From Saprospiraceae bacterium (GTDB lineage Bacteria > Bacteroidota > Bacteroidia > Chitinophagales > Saprospiraceae): a stretch of DNA of 42,529 nt. Of the stretch, positions 16,078 to 24,834 are shown piece after piece. Positions within the stretch are counted from its first letter, which is position 1, and each line of letters opens with the position of its first letter. A program made the translations under genes and the position numbers. The stretch is from the NCBI GenBank assembly GCA_025055285.1, contig JANWXM010000028.1, forward strand, positions 1 through 42,529, read 5' to 3'. The notes beneath the pieces are model-generated. The model made no database searches. It had not been told where the DNA came from and was given only the letters and a program-made list of their open reading frames with translations.

Positions 16078-18396
16078 TCAACGCACAATTAACCGCTTCT
16101 CAACTACTCCACTAGTTGTATGGATGCGCAACATGTACATCCCCTTTCGCCAATTGCCGACTTCTATTCGCGTCGTATGCATGCCGGCAGCGCGATGGTC
16201 TTCCATTAGGCGGCCGAGTATGTCGAATATCTCTATGCGTTCTAGAACTGAGCCATTTGAGACGATCCACACGTGGGTTGCGGCGGGATTTGGATGAACA
16301 ACAACCTCCGTTTCGGTAGGATTGACGAGGGTTTCGCTTTTCACGGTTTTATTTAAAACCAACCAAAGCGTATCGAGTACGGCACCTCGCAATGCCAGTG
16401 GTTGTCCTTGAGCGTTAATGCCGCGCACACCTACAATAGGCACCGTGAAGGGAATCCGAAGCGACCCTGAGCGCTCAATTACGTCGATGATGATCACGAA
16501 ATCCGTAGAAAAATTAATTCGTGCGAGGCTCCCGTACCCAGAAACAGTTTTTCCGTCTTTCCGGGCAAGGCCTACATCTAGTTGCCGTCGAGTGTAAATA
16601 TCCTTAGTCAGCAACAAAACATCGCCTAAAACGCCTAGCAGCGAATTGCTGCTGTAAAGCACCTCAGGGTTATGGCTGATGTATTCGGGATACTTGAGTG
16701 CGAAAGCTAAGCCATAAAGATGATGGACTGGATTGGCAACGTTGCCAATATAAATGTCGGCCGAAAGAAACAACGGCTGAGGGTTTTGCGGGTCGATGAC
16801 GATAGAGTCTTGAGAGAAGCGCAACCATACGGGCACACTAGCTTCCGTAGAGGACGAGTCAGCAACTTCAAGAGGAACATAGTTTTTCTCGATAGCAGCG
16901 CGGTCAAACTCATTGATGATGCCATTACCGTCTGTATCTGTGTGCTTAAAATTCGCTGAAGTAACAGCTGTGTGGGCCCAATTAGGAGCAAATTGAGGTG
17001 CCCAAGTCGTAGTGGCAAAAGGTCGAGGAGGACCTATGCGCATGAAGCCCAATCCGATTTGGAGCAAATCGTAGCTATCGGCTCGGCGATCGCCATTGGC
17101 ATCACCAGGAAACACGTAGTCTGTAAACAATGGCCCTATGGAACCTTTCCAGCCGTTAAGGTCTGTGGCCACGATATAGTCTGTTGAGGAAACGCAATGA
17201 TTGTTGCGCCATACGGTCATGTTGACGCGATAGACTCCGCTTTTGCTGTATCGATGGTCTACAACTGTATCGGCTGCCGACCCGACCCACAGAGGTGACC
17301 CATCGCCAAAATCTATTTGGACAACTTGATAGGCACCTACGGAGCGGTTTCGAAAACGAATCCAATAACCACTGTCGGGCACAATAATCATGGGCTCGAC
17401 TTTCAGGTCGGCAATACAATCATTGCTTCCCATGGCGCTACATTCGCCAGCCCACCATCGAGAAATGCCTGCAGCCATAGCAGTACACTCATTCGGATAG
17501 GTGATGCCGTCGCACCCACATACAGGTGAGAAGAACGACGGACACATCCGATTGACCATGAACTGCACTAACGCAGGCTGCATACACTGCGAAGGACCCA
17601 CACTCACTAACTGGCAGCGCGTTGCTTTACAACTGGGATTTTCCGTTTCATACTGAACACAGACATAGTAAGTGCCCTCTCCGGGAAGTAAAGTAGTAAA
17701 CGCAGACGCTTGAGACAGCGTTACACCTGTTTTAGCTAAAAACCATCGAACCGATTTAAGTGAGGGTAAGCCAGAGCTTGTAGGCACCAGTCGCCCTTGT
17801 AATTCGCTGCCCACCGTTGCAAGTTGAACCTCGTAGCCACAATTTTTGTCCTTGCTCGAACTTATCCAAAGCTGTTGAGTATGCGTTGCTCGACACCCAT
17901 CGCCATCGAACAGCGTTAGGCGAACAGTGTGATATCCTTCCTTGGCAAAAGTATGTTGAACCAAACGACCTTCTGCCGTAGTTCCATCGCTAAAATCCCA
18001 GTGGAACCAGGGCTGCTTTGGATTTCGAACCTTGGCTTCAAAGGACCAACGAAAAATATTTTCAGGGCTGATCGTGTAAGTAAAATGCACTTCACACGGC
18101 AAAGTATCGGCCTCACTTATTCGAATTTCTGCCGCCGTCGCGTCTTGTGCCAAGCGAGAGACTCTGGCATGCCCTGCAGAGGCATGAGGTCCTCGCCCAC
18201 CAACCAAAAATATTGCCCTGTCCTTTTCGAGAGATGGTTGGATGAGGCGGATTACTCCTCTGTATGGCCCACTAGAAACAGTCCAACCTACCGTGTACCC
18301 TCGCGCCGACCAAGCACCACAAACTGAAAGACTAGCCATCAAAAAATGCGGTAAAAGCGCGCACAACCGGACAATGTCATGTGCCTTGCCTACCAT
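16078..18396 (-). CDS. T9SS-secreted multidomain protein: PKD, Kazal, PKD, dockerin-like, sorting domain
   Basis: The ATG at 18396 is chosen over an upstream TTG at 18411 and gives 772 aa. PKD domains lie at about 115-180 (WDFSDGTTAEG) and 350-410 (IDFGDGSP). Between them, residues 285-319 match a Kazal inhibitor core (CPSFFSPVCGCDGITYPNEC). Two dockerin/EF-hand-like calcium loops follow: PGDANGDRRADSYD near 435 and DTDGNGIINEFD near 490. The last 75 residues form a type A T9SS sorting domain (VHPNPAATHVW, DILGRLM, GMYMLRI). The signal peptide is unusually long and begins after a charged stretch. The protein should be exported across the outer membrane and attached or released. Inhibition of a foreign or host protease is a possibility raised by the Kazal domain, not shown. 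Confidence 0.8.
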   Translation of the reverse strand: MVGKAHDIVRLCALLPHFLMASLSVCGAWSARGYTVGWTVSSGPYRGVIRLIQPSLEKDRAIFLVGGRGPHASAGHARVSRLAQDATAAEIRISEADTLPCEVHFTYTISPENIFRWSFEAKVRNPKQPWFHWDFSDGTTAEGRLVQHTFAKEGYHTVRLTLFDGDGCRATHTQQLWISSSKDKNCGYEVQLATVGSELQGRLVPTSSGLPSLKSVRWFLAKTGVTLSQASAFTTLLPGEGTYYVCVQYETENPSCKATRCQLVSVGPSQCMQPALVQFMVNRMCPSFFSPVCGCDGITYPNECTAMAAGISRWWAGECSAMGSNDCIADLKVEPMIIVPDSGYWIRFRNRSVGAYQVVQIDFGDGSPLWVGSAADTVVDHRYSKSGVYRVNMTVWRNNHCVSSTDYIVATDLNGWKGSIGPLFTDYVFPGDANGDRRADSYDLLQIGLGFMRIGPPRPFATTTWAPQFAPNWAHTAVTSANFKHTDTDGNGIINEFDRAAIEKNYVPLEVADSSSTEASVPVWLRFSQDSIVIDPQNPQPLFLSADIYIGNVANPVHHLYGLAFALKYPEYISHNPEVLYSSNSLLGVLGDVLLLTKDIYTRRQLDVGLARKDGKTVSGYGSLARINFSTDFVIIIDVIERSGSLRIPFTVPIVGVRGINAQGQPLALRGAVLDTLWLVLNKTVKSETLVNPTETEVVVHPNPAATHVWIVSNGSVLERIEIFDILGRLMEDHRAAGMHTTRIEVGNWRKGMYMLRIHTTSGVVEKRLIVR

Positions 18397-18513
18397 CTCC
18401 TTCTCCTCCAACTTTTTACTTCCGCGAAGATGTCATTCGACAAAGTGCGCAATGAAGGACTTTTTGCGTAACTTGTCGAGGAAAAATAGTTTGCCCCCTC
18501 TCATCTTTTTTTC

Positions 18514-18533
18514 TGATAAATAGCGCTTTATCA
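18514..18533. promoter_or_regulatory. 20-bp near-palindrome between divergent genes
   Basis: TGATAAA (18514-18520) and TTTATCA (18527-18533) are perfect complements around a 6-base centre. The element sits between the divergent genes at 18396 (minus) and 18557 (plus), 23 bp before the latter's ATG. It is placed to bind a dimeric regulator affecting one or both genes. A hairpin in the plus-strand leader is the alternative. Confidence 0.4.
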
Positions 18534-18556
18534 ATACTTGTTGTAGCGTTTTCACC

Positions 18557-19999
18557 ATGATAAGCGACAAGTTGCTTTCTCTCTTGAGCGCACTTTCTCG
18601 GCCAGAGATGAACCGTTTGAGAAAGTTTGTGGATTCACCCTACCTCAATGAACATACCGATGTGCGTCGCCTATTCGAGGTGCTAAATAACGCGCTCCGC
18701 CAGACGGCAGAGAAAAGCCTTAAGCTAGACAAGTTAGCCCTATGGGAAGTGCTATTTCCTGGGCTTCCTTACGACGATGCTCGCTTGCGCCGGCTAATGT
18801 CAGAGTTAACACAAGTTGCTCTGCGCTTTTTAGTGGCCGAAATGCGCCGGCAAGACCCATTGAGCGAAGCTCTTGACCTCCAGCGCGCCTTAGAGCGCTT
18901 CGACTTGCCCAAACATCTGGCAGCTGTTGAACGCTCCATTGAACGACTCATTCAGGAATACCCAGGCAAATCTGCTGATTATCACTATGCTCAATACCGC
19001 AGGCACTGGAACATCTTTGCACGTGCCTCCAAACAGGTAGCTACTGCCGGTTTCTCGGAAAAACTTGCCGCTGCCGACTTTCATCTCGAATGTTTCTATC
19101 TCGTTCAGAAGTTGAAACTTTATATCGACTGGATGCTTTTCCGCGGTTTTCGCGCCAGTGAGCACGAATTGCCACTTATCTCAGGTTTCTGGGAATACTT
19201 AAATGACCCGCGTTTCGATGAAGCACCACTTATTCGAATATTTCAAAAAATTATCCTCTGCTTTAACGAGATGGAGAACGAGACGCATTTTGAAGAGTTG
19301 CTCTGTTTCATGGATAGCAAAGGGAGTCAGTTAGCTCGCTCCGACTTGCGCGAGTGTTTTTTCATCGCTCAAAATTATTGTGCCTTAAAAATCAATCAGG
19401 GCAACACAAGTTATTACCATCGCTATTTTGAACTTATTAAAAAGATGGTTGAACGCGACTTACTCGTCGAAAACAACCAAATTCCAGAAGCCGTGTTCAA
19501 GAATTTCATTACGGTCAGCCTTGGTGCTGGGCAATATGAATGGACCGAGCAATTCATTCACCAATATACTGACTTTCTACCCGCTCGTGTTCGCGAAAAT
19601 GCCCGAACGTTTAATTTAGCGTACGTCTATTTCTATCAAAAAAACTACGATCGCGTTATCGAGTGCCTGCGCGACGTTGAATATAGCGACGTAGTGTATG
19701 CTCTCGGCGCAAAGTCCATTTTATTGCGCACCTATTATGAAATGGGTGAGAGCCTAGCCTTGGAATCTCTTATTGAAAGCTTTCGGGCATTTCTGTTGCG
19801 GAACAAGGTTATTTCCAAGACGCTAAAACGGGAGTACATAAATTTTATTAGTTTAGTAAAGAAACTTGCAACCATCGCTCCCTCCGATAAAAGGGCTTTC
19901 GAACGCTTGCGCCAACGCGTCAATGAGACTTCGTATGCTATGCCCAAGAATTGGCTTTTGAAAAAATTGGTGGAAATAGAGACAGGGAAAAGGCGCTAA
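18557..19999 (+). CDS. Uncharacterised helical protein, KFVxSP family, paralogue 1
   Basis: This 480-aa soluble protein has no signal peptide and no membrane segment. It is almost entirely predicted helix, with heptad- and TPR-like spacing of hydrophobic and aromatic residues. The N-terminus (LLSALSRPEMNRLRKFVDSPYLNE) matches the start of the protein at 25459 (LLTPDELEDLEKFVSSPIFNE). Both continue with an RLF segment and similar FYFLSKL/FYLVQKL stretches. The family seems typical of Bacteroidota and its function is unknown. A helical-repeat scaffold or regulator is a reasonable guess. The ATG is the only sensible start. It is not in an obvious operon: about 300 bp separate it from the pseudouridine synthase. 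Confidence 0.75.
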   Translation: MISDKLLSLLSALSRPEMNRLRKFVDSPYLNEHTDVRRLFEVLNNALRQTAEKSLKLDKLALWEVLFPGLPYDDARLRRLMSELTQVALRFLVAEMRRQDPLSEALDLQRALERFDLPKHLAAVERSIERLIQEYPGKSADYHYAQYRRHWNIFARASKQVATAGFSEKLAAADFHLECFYLVQKLKLYIDWMLFRGFRASEHELPLISGFWEYLNDPRFDEAPLIRIFQKIILCFNEMENETHFEELLCFMDSKGSQLARSDLRECFFIAQNYCALKINQGNTSYYHRYFELIKKMVERDLLVENNQIPEAVFKNFITVSLGAGQYEWTEQFIHQYTDFLPARVRENARTFNLAYVYFYQKNYDRVIECLRDVEYSDVVYALGAKSILLRTYYEMGESLALESLIESFRAFLLRNKVISKTLKREYINFISLVKKLATIAPSDKRAFERLRQRVNETSYAMPKNWLLKKLVEIETGKRR

Positions 20000-20309
20000 T
20001 GCAACATGCTCAACCAACTTGATGGCGTTCGTCGCCCAGAGGTGGAGCAAAGTGTTTTGTCTGTGCTAAGCTTACCTGAAGGAAGTTCTCGCAGCCAAGC
20101 GCTCGACTCCATCAAGAGATCTGTACCTGACTGACAAAGAAGATCTCTGGCTTATTGAGAGACACCAAGTAATCTGTCGGAGCATTCATTTTTTAGTCAA
20201 TAAAGGAAAAATTTGTGGCCCATTACGCTAAATTAATATTATACCCCAATGCTTAGCTGCATATTTGCTGCCTGTTGAAAAATGTATTGTTCAAAGAATA
20301 GTAAAATTC
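20000..20309. other. Intergenic region before the pseudouridine synthase gene
   Basis: Within these 310 bp an ATG at 20006 opens a 42-codon frame ending at 20134. It has no recognisable motif and may be chance or a remnant. The segment 20220-20309 is AT-rich and probably holds the promoter of the next gene. GCATATTTG near 20259 is a one-mismatch -7 element. Confidence 0.35.
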
Positions 20310-21419
20310 ATGGAGGAAAAGAAGCGCCGGCCGCGCATTCAAAGGCCCTTGAAAGACTCCCTGCTGAAAGAGCGGATTGAGTTGGATAAGCCCATTGAAC
20401 GACCATCCCGCGAGAAGGGCGAGAATCGTTCTTTTGGTCGAGGCGAGCGTTACTCAAAACAGGCTTCCGCCCGAGACAAGCGCGATTTTGGGAAAAAGCC
20501 TTTTCGCGAGCGCGGAAATGGCAGCCAAGACAAAGCAGCCCTCTCTACTCATGGTGGTCTCAAAAGGAAAGCTTCTACCCGAAAATCCTCTTCTAGAGAG
20601 ACTTTTCACATCGAGCGCAAGCCGAAGCCTCCACTTCCCACCGGCGTTGGTATGCCGCTCAACAAGTATCTTTCTCATTGTGGCTTAGCTTCCCGGCGAA
20701 AGTCCGTGGAGTATATCGAGAAAGGCTTGGTCACGGTGAATGGAGAAGTCAAGCTCGAGCCCTATTATCGCGTCCAGGAGGGCGACGTTATCCACTGTGA
20801 GGGTAAACTCATGCAAATCCAGGAGCGCAAGGTGTATGTCTTGCTCAACAAACCCAAGGGTCTTATCACTACTACTTCCGACGAGCGCGGACGTCCGACT
20901 GTGCTTGATTTGGTGGACCCTGCCTTCCCAGAGCGCATCTATCCAGTGGGCCGCCTCGACCGAGACACTACCGGCCTGCTTTTGCTTACCAACGATGGTG
21001 AACTGGCAGCGAAACTCACTCATCCCAGTAGTCGAGTCCAGAAGCAGTATCGTGTAACCCTCAATCGCCCCCTTACGAAGGCCGATTTTGAGCGCATTGC
21101 TCAAGGGGTTGAATTGGATGACGGCCCGTTGTATGTCAACTGGATTCGTTATTCCATCGACCAGCCCAAAAAGGACGTCGTTGAGCTTGAAATTACAGAG
21201 GGTCGCAACCGCGTTGTTCGGCGCCTATTTGAGGCCCTAGGCTATGAGGTGCGCAAACTCGATCGCTTCTGTTTTGCCGGACTAACGAAGAAAGGTCTTC
21301 GGCGCGGCGCTTTTCGCGAACTTACTCAACGCGAAATCCACATGCTCAAGCAATACGTAGGGCATCCCTCCGTAGTGGCAAATTCTGCAGAAATTGCCGT
21401 AGGAGAGTCAGACGGATAA
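20310..21419 (+). CDS. rluB: RluB/RsuA-type pseudouridine synthase with basic N-terminal extension
   Basis: This 369-aa enzyme isomerises uridine in ribosomal RNA. An upstream TTG at 20265 opens the frame, but the ATG at 20310 is preferred. Residues 1-114 form a highly charged Arg/Lys/Ser-rich disordered extension, typical of Bacteroidota members and probably RNA-binding. An S4 RNA-binding domain follows at about 115-160 (PLNKYLSHCGLASRRKS). The catalytic motif GRLDRDTTGLLLLTNDG places the nucleophilic Asp at about 217. LNKPKGLITTTSDERGRPTV upstream of it is also diagnostic of the RsuA/RluB/E/F group. The exact target position (23S or 16S) is inferred from the family only. A hairpin follows the stop. 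Confidence 0.88.
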   Translation: MEEKKRRPRIQRPLKDSLLKERIELDKPIERPSREKGENRSFGRGERYSKQASARDKRDFGKKPFRERGNGSQDKAALSTHGGLKRKASTRKSSSRETFHIERKPKPPLPTGVGMPLNKYLSHCGLASRRKSVEYIEKGLVTVNGEVKLEPYYRVQEGDVIHCEGKLMQIQERKVYVLLNKPKGLITTTSDERGRPTVLDLVDPAFPERIYPVGRLDRDTTGLLLLTNDGELAAKLTHPSSRVQKQYRVTLNRPLTKADFERIAQGVELDDGPLYVNWIRYSIDQPKKDVVELEITEGRNRVVRRLFEALGYEVRKLDRFCFAGLTKKGLRRGAFRELTQREIHMLKQYVGHPSVVANSAEIAVGESDG

Positions 21420-21449
21420 AACGGGAAAGCATGCAGCTTTTCATCCCGT
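21415..21449. terminator. Stem-loop after rluB; T-run on the minus side
   Basis: ACGGGA (21421-21426) pairs with TCCCGT (21444-21449), with an inner AAGC/GCTT stem. It starts 2 bp after the rluB stop. On the minus strand the stem is followed by TTTTAT, so it could also end the gcvH transcript about 190 bp downstream of that gene. On the plus strand no T-run follows. Confidence 0.45.
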
Positions 21450-21637
21450 CTTAAGAAAAGTTAAGGGCAGTACTGCGTGCCGAGAAAGCCTAGCTCGCCT
21501 GCAGGGCGCAAAGCAACAGGCGTGGGTATTGCTCTCTTCTCGAGAATTTCTCCTTTCGCTTGTTGAAACGCACAGTGCTTTCTGTTAACGGCCCTCAGTG
21601 CTCTCGAGGTTGGCGAAGGCAAAGCTGCTTCCTTTTG

Positions 21638-22030
21638 TTAGGCCAAATGTGCCTGATATGCAGCAGCATCCATCAAGGTATCTAAGTCGCCAGGATTAAG
21701 CACTTCTACCTTGACAATCCACCCTCTGCCATATGGGTCTTCATTCACAAGAGCGGGATTGCCGCCTCGCGATTCATCAATTTCCGCATTGAACTCTAGC
21801 ACCTTTGCTTTCACAGGCATGAACAAGTCTGAAGTAGTTTTGACCGCTTCTACGGTTCCGAAGACGCCGCGCGCCTCAATGACCTGCCCAACGGTCTCTA
21901 CTTCTATGTAGACAAGTTCGCCCAATTCGCTTTGAGCAAAGTCCGTAATGCCCACGTAAGCGATGTTGTCACTTTCGAGGCGAATCCACTCGTGATCCTC
22001 TGTGTATTTGCAGTTGTCTGGAAAGTGCAT
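21638..22030 (-). CDS. gcvH: Glycine cleavage system H protein
   Basis: This 130-aa lipoyl-carrier protein shuttles the aminomethyl group between the P, T and L proteins during glycine cleavage. The lipoylation site is Lys64 in [13 protein letters not shown]. The family start (YTEDHEWIR) and the following [18 protein letters not shown] block are intact. The length fits the family. It stands alone: genes for the P, T and L proteins are not in the window, which is common in Bacteroidota. A perfect -7 element lies about 40 bp upstream of the start. Confidence 0.95.
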   Translation of the reverse strand: MHFPDNCKYTEDHEWIRLESDNIAYVGITDFAQSELGELVYIEVETVGQVIEARGVFGTVEAVKTTSDLFMPVKAKVLEFNAEIDESRGGNPALVNEDPYGRGWIVKVEVLNPGDLDTLMDAAAYQAHLA

Positions 22031-22068
22031 GAAAGAAAACGGTTTTTTTTAATTTTTCATTAGCGGCC

Positions 22069-22076
22069 CAAAGGTA
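22069..22076 (-). promoter_or_regulatory. Bacteroidota -7 promoter element for gcvH
   Basis: On the minus strand TACCTTTG matches TAnnTTTG exactly and implies a short leader of about 30 bases before the gcvH ATG at 22030. The -33 position shows a T-rich stretch but not a full TTTG. Confidence 0.55.
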
Positions 22077-22664
22077 AGGCAAGGCAAAAGTTGCTGAAAA
22101 AGTCTCTATTAATTTTTAGACAAGACACATGCGTTTTCTATTCAACAATTATTTTGATTAAGGTAGGGAAACCAGAAAAGAAAGCAGAGCGATACTCTGC
22201 CTCACGTGTGCAAAGTCTATTGTTTTGTTACGCACAGTTTGGCTGGAAGGCCCATCTACGCCTGACCCGCTTGGTTTTCTGTTGGATATCTCATCCACTT
22301 CGAAGAACCTAGCGCTCAAGCCCTGACATCATGTGCAAATGAGGCTGCGCGATGGTTACGAGAGATTTTCAGTTTCACACCCAATATTTTGATTGAACAA
22401 CAGGCGCCGCACAGAACAGCATGTTTGTCGCCCTTGAGTAAGCTCAGTTGTTTCTCGGCAAGAGAAACACTTATTTGAAGACATATGAAGAAAAAAGCGT
22501 CGTCTTTGTCCGGAGCGAAGAATAGCGCCGCGAAGAGGAGGGTACTATAGGCTCTAAACGCTCAACAGATGAGCATGTGGAGGGAGTGTTCACTTTTCCA
22601 GGTTTTAGCAGTACTAAACCCAGTTTAGCGCATATTTATTCTCCTGGGATTGCGGTATGTGCTG
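22077..22664. other. Intergenic region between divergent gcvH and purF
   Basis: No convincing gene is seen. The frame upstream of purF is open to a GTG at 22577 but reads through the probable purF promoter and is not taken as coding. A perfect 8-bp hairpin (TGTTTCTC, 5-base loop, GAGAAACA) lies at 22449-22469 and has no assigned role. Confidence 0.45.
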
Positions 22665-22672
22665 TACCTTTG
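22665..22672 (+). promoter_or_regulatory. Bacteroidota -7 promoter element for purF
   Basis: TACCTTTG matches TAnnTTTG exactly, 33 bp before the ATG at 22706. It lies inside the longer open frame that begins with GTG at 22577, which supports 22706 as the real start. No exact -33 TTTG was found. Confidence 0.55.
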
Positions 22673-22705
22673 CATGCCCGCCTTGCCAACCGTTCACCCT
22701 TTCCG

Positions 22706-24607
22706 ATGAGCGACCTAATTCAGCATGAATGCGGCATAGCAATAGTGCGATTGCTAAAGCCTCTTGATTTTTATATAGAAAAATACGGTACAGCCTTCTA
22801 CGGTTTGCAGAAGCTTCAGCTGCTGATGCAAAAGATGCGCAACCGAGGTCAAGATGGAGCAGGCCTGGCCGTTGTCAAACTGAATCCGAAACCTGGTGAG
22901 CGCTACATCAGCCGGAAACGCAGTAATACGCCCAATACCTACTTAACTGACCTTTTCGACATGGTCTGGGGGCGCATCCGGCAATTGCCCCTCGACCGTC
23001 TCCACGATGTAGCTTGGCTCAAAAGTCATGCTCCATATGCCGGCGAGGTCCTCATGGGGCACCTACGCTATGGCACACACGGAGACAACAGTATCGAGCG
23101 CGTACACCCTTTTCATCGCCAGAATAACTGGATTAACCGAAACCTTTTGCTGGCTGGTAATTTCAACATGACGAATCTGGATGAGCTCTTTAATGAGCTC
23201 ATTGAGTTGGGTCAATATCCGAAAGAAAAGAGCGATACAGTAACGGTGCTCGAAAAAATAGGGCATTTCCTAGACGACGAGGTACAGCGTCTTCACACGT
23301 GGTTCAAGCCCGATGGCTATACCAATCAAGAAATTAATCAGCTCATTTTCGACAACTTAGACATCGCTCGCCTGTTGCGGCGCGCTTGCAAAAAGTTCGA
23401 CGGCGGCTACGTATTGGGAGGCCTTTTAGGTCATGGCGATGCTTTTCTTCTGCGCGATCCTAACGGCATTCGTCCGGCCTATTGGTATCAAGATGAAGAA
23501 GTTGTTGTGGCAGCTTCTGAACGGGCAGCAATACAGACAGTCTTTAACGTACGCTCTAACACTGTACACGAGCTTAAGCCCGCCCATGTTCTTATTATCA
23601 AATACAACGGCGCTGTTAGTGAGCAACCGTTTGCAGAGCCGCGCGAGTTTCGCGCCTGCTCTTTTGAGCGCATCTACTTCAGCCGCGGAAATGACTGTGA
23701 AATCTACCAAGAGCGAAAAAAATTGGGCGAATTCTTAGCAAAGCCTGCATTAGAAGCGGTTAACTTTGACATAGACAATACGCTATTTTCTTTCATACCT
23801 AATACAGCAGAGGTAGCCTTTCAAGGACTAGCAGAGGGCCTAAACCGAGAGCTCAACCGATGGAAAGAAGAGCAAATCCTTTTGCTGGCCGAAAGCGGGG
23901 AACTCAATCCCGAAAAACTGCGCGAGATTTTGAATCATCGCCCGCGGGTGGAGAAACTCATTCACAAAGATGAAAAGCAGCGCACGTTTATTGCTGACGT
24001 TAAAAGCCGCTATAACATGGTCAGTTATGTATACGACGTCACCTATGGCTTAGTGCGCGAGGGTCGAGATAATCTTGTTCTTCTGGATGACTCAATCGTA
24101 CGCGGCACAACCTTACGCGATAGCATCGTAAATATTGCTGCTCGACTCAACCCGCGAAAGATTGTCATCCTCTCTTCGGCGCCTCAAATCCGCTACCCCG
24201 ATTGCTACGGGATTGACATGAGCAAGCTGAAGGACTTTGTCGCCTTTCAGGCACTCATTGAATTGCTGCGCGAAACAGGGCAGGCACATCTTATTCAGGA
24301 AACTTATCAGCGTTGCAAAGCTTCAGAAAACCTGCCTGTAGAGATGGTACAAAATGAACTTATTCCATTGTACAATCACTTCACTTATCAACAGATTACC
24401 GACCGTATCGCTAAGATCGTAACACCCAAGGATATCTTTCCTGAAGTGCAAGTGATTTTCCAGACCCTTGAAAATTTGCACAAAGCTTGCCCTCGCCATC
24501 GGGGCGATTGGTACTTTTCTGGCCTATATCCTACGCCTGGCGGTAATCGCGTAGCGAATCGCGCCTTTATCAATTTTGTAGAAGACCGCGACGAGCGGGC
24601 GTACTAA
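22706..24607 (+). CDS. purF: Amidophosphoribosyltransferase, long Bacteroidota form
   Basis: This 633-aa enzyme makes 5-phosphoribosylamine from PRPP and glutamine, the first step of purine synthesis. The N-terminal glutamine amidotransferase nucleophile is Cys9 in HECGIAIVRLLKPL, which implies removal of a short propeptide. RNRGQDGAG is a further class II amidotransferase motif. The PRPP loop DDSIVRGTT lies at residues 461-469. It is well over 100 residues longer than the E. coli enzyme because of insertions, including one around YFSRGND through HRPRVEKLIHKDE. This length and the opening LLKPLDFYIEKYG are typical of a Bacteroidota PurF class. The ATG at 22706 is chosen because the -7 element sits just before it. 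Confidence 0.9.
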   Translation: MSDLIQHECGIAIVRLLKPLDFYIEKYGTAFYGLQKLQLLMQKMRNRGQDGAGLAVVKLNPKPGERYISRKRSNTPNTYLTDLFDMVWGRIRQLPLDRLHDVAWLKSHAPYAGEVLMGHLRYGTHGDNSIERVHPFHRQNNWINRNLLLAGNFNMTNLDELFNELIELGQYPKEKSDTVTVLEKIGHFLDDEVQRLHTWFKPDGYTNQEINQLIFDNLDIARLLRRACKKFDGGYVLGGLLGHGDAFLLRDPNGIRPAYWYQDEEVVVAASERAAIQTVFNVRSNTVHELKPAHVLIIKYNGAVSEQPFAEPREFRACSFERIYFSRGNDCEIYQERKKLGEFLAKPALEAVNFDIDNTLFSFIPNTAEVAFQGLAEGLNRELNRWKEEQILLLAESGELNPEKLREILNHRPRVEKLIHKDEKQRTFIADVKSRYNMVSYVYDVTYGLVREGRDNLVLLDDSIVRGTTLRDSIVNIAARLNPRKIVILSSAPQIRYPDCYGIDMSKLKDFVAFQALIELLRETGQAHLIQETYQRCKASENLPVEMVQNELIPLYNHFTYQQITDRIAKIVTPKDIFPEVQVIFQTLENLHKACPRHRGDWYFSGLYPTPGGNRVANRAFINFVEDRDERAY

Positions 24608-24612
24608 ATTAG

Positions 24613-24768
24613 GTGCCCTTAGCTCACTTAGAACAGCTCATTGACAATGAATTTGCTCAGGAGGTTCACTTTATTACAGGGAGTGAGCTGCACACAGCCA
24701 TACTAAGCAAGTTGGAGAAATGGCATCTTTGCGTTGCTCACGTAAGAAGGGTCTCTTCACCTAGTTAA
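24613..24768 (+). pseudogene. Small frame resembling the C-terminal half of an Smr domain (possible remnant)
   Basis: A frame of 51 codons starts with GTG 5 bp after the purF stop. It reads LAHLEQLIDNEFAQEVHF then ITGSELHTAILSKLEKW. The pattern of a helix, a hydrophobic strand, a glycine turn and an amphipathic helix resembles the second half of Smr domains (family pattern: IIHGkGxGxLrxAv). The glycine-rich loop is not conserved and the N-terminal LHG part is missing. It could be a gene remnant, a small protein translated with purF, or chance. The resemblance was judged by eye. Confidence 0.25.
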
Positions 24769-24800
24769 TGCGTTAATGCTTACAACCATTGGCAGCGAAT

Positions 24801-24834
24801 AAAAAAGCCCGCCTCCTTCTTTTAGGAAGCGGGC
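24801..24834 (-). terminator. GC-rich hairpin with T-run on the minus strand
   Basis: GCCCGC (24807-24812) pairs with GCGGGC (24829-24834), extended by 3 more pairs after one mismatch. On the minus strand six T follow immediately, so it is a good intrinsic terminator for leftward transcription. On the plus strand no T-run follows, so it is less suited to purF. No minus-strand gene ends here, which raises the possibility of a non-coding transcript. Confidence 0.6.

Noticed and set aside
22577-22705. Longer PurF start at a GTG
   Set aside because: The extension contains an exact -7 promoter element and no amidotransferase features; the ATG at 22706 gives the normal family N-terminus.
24801-24834. 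Terminator of purF
   Set aside because: The T-run is on the minus-strand side only and the hairpin lies about 200 bp past the purF stop; it is better placed for leftward transcription.
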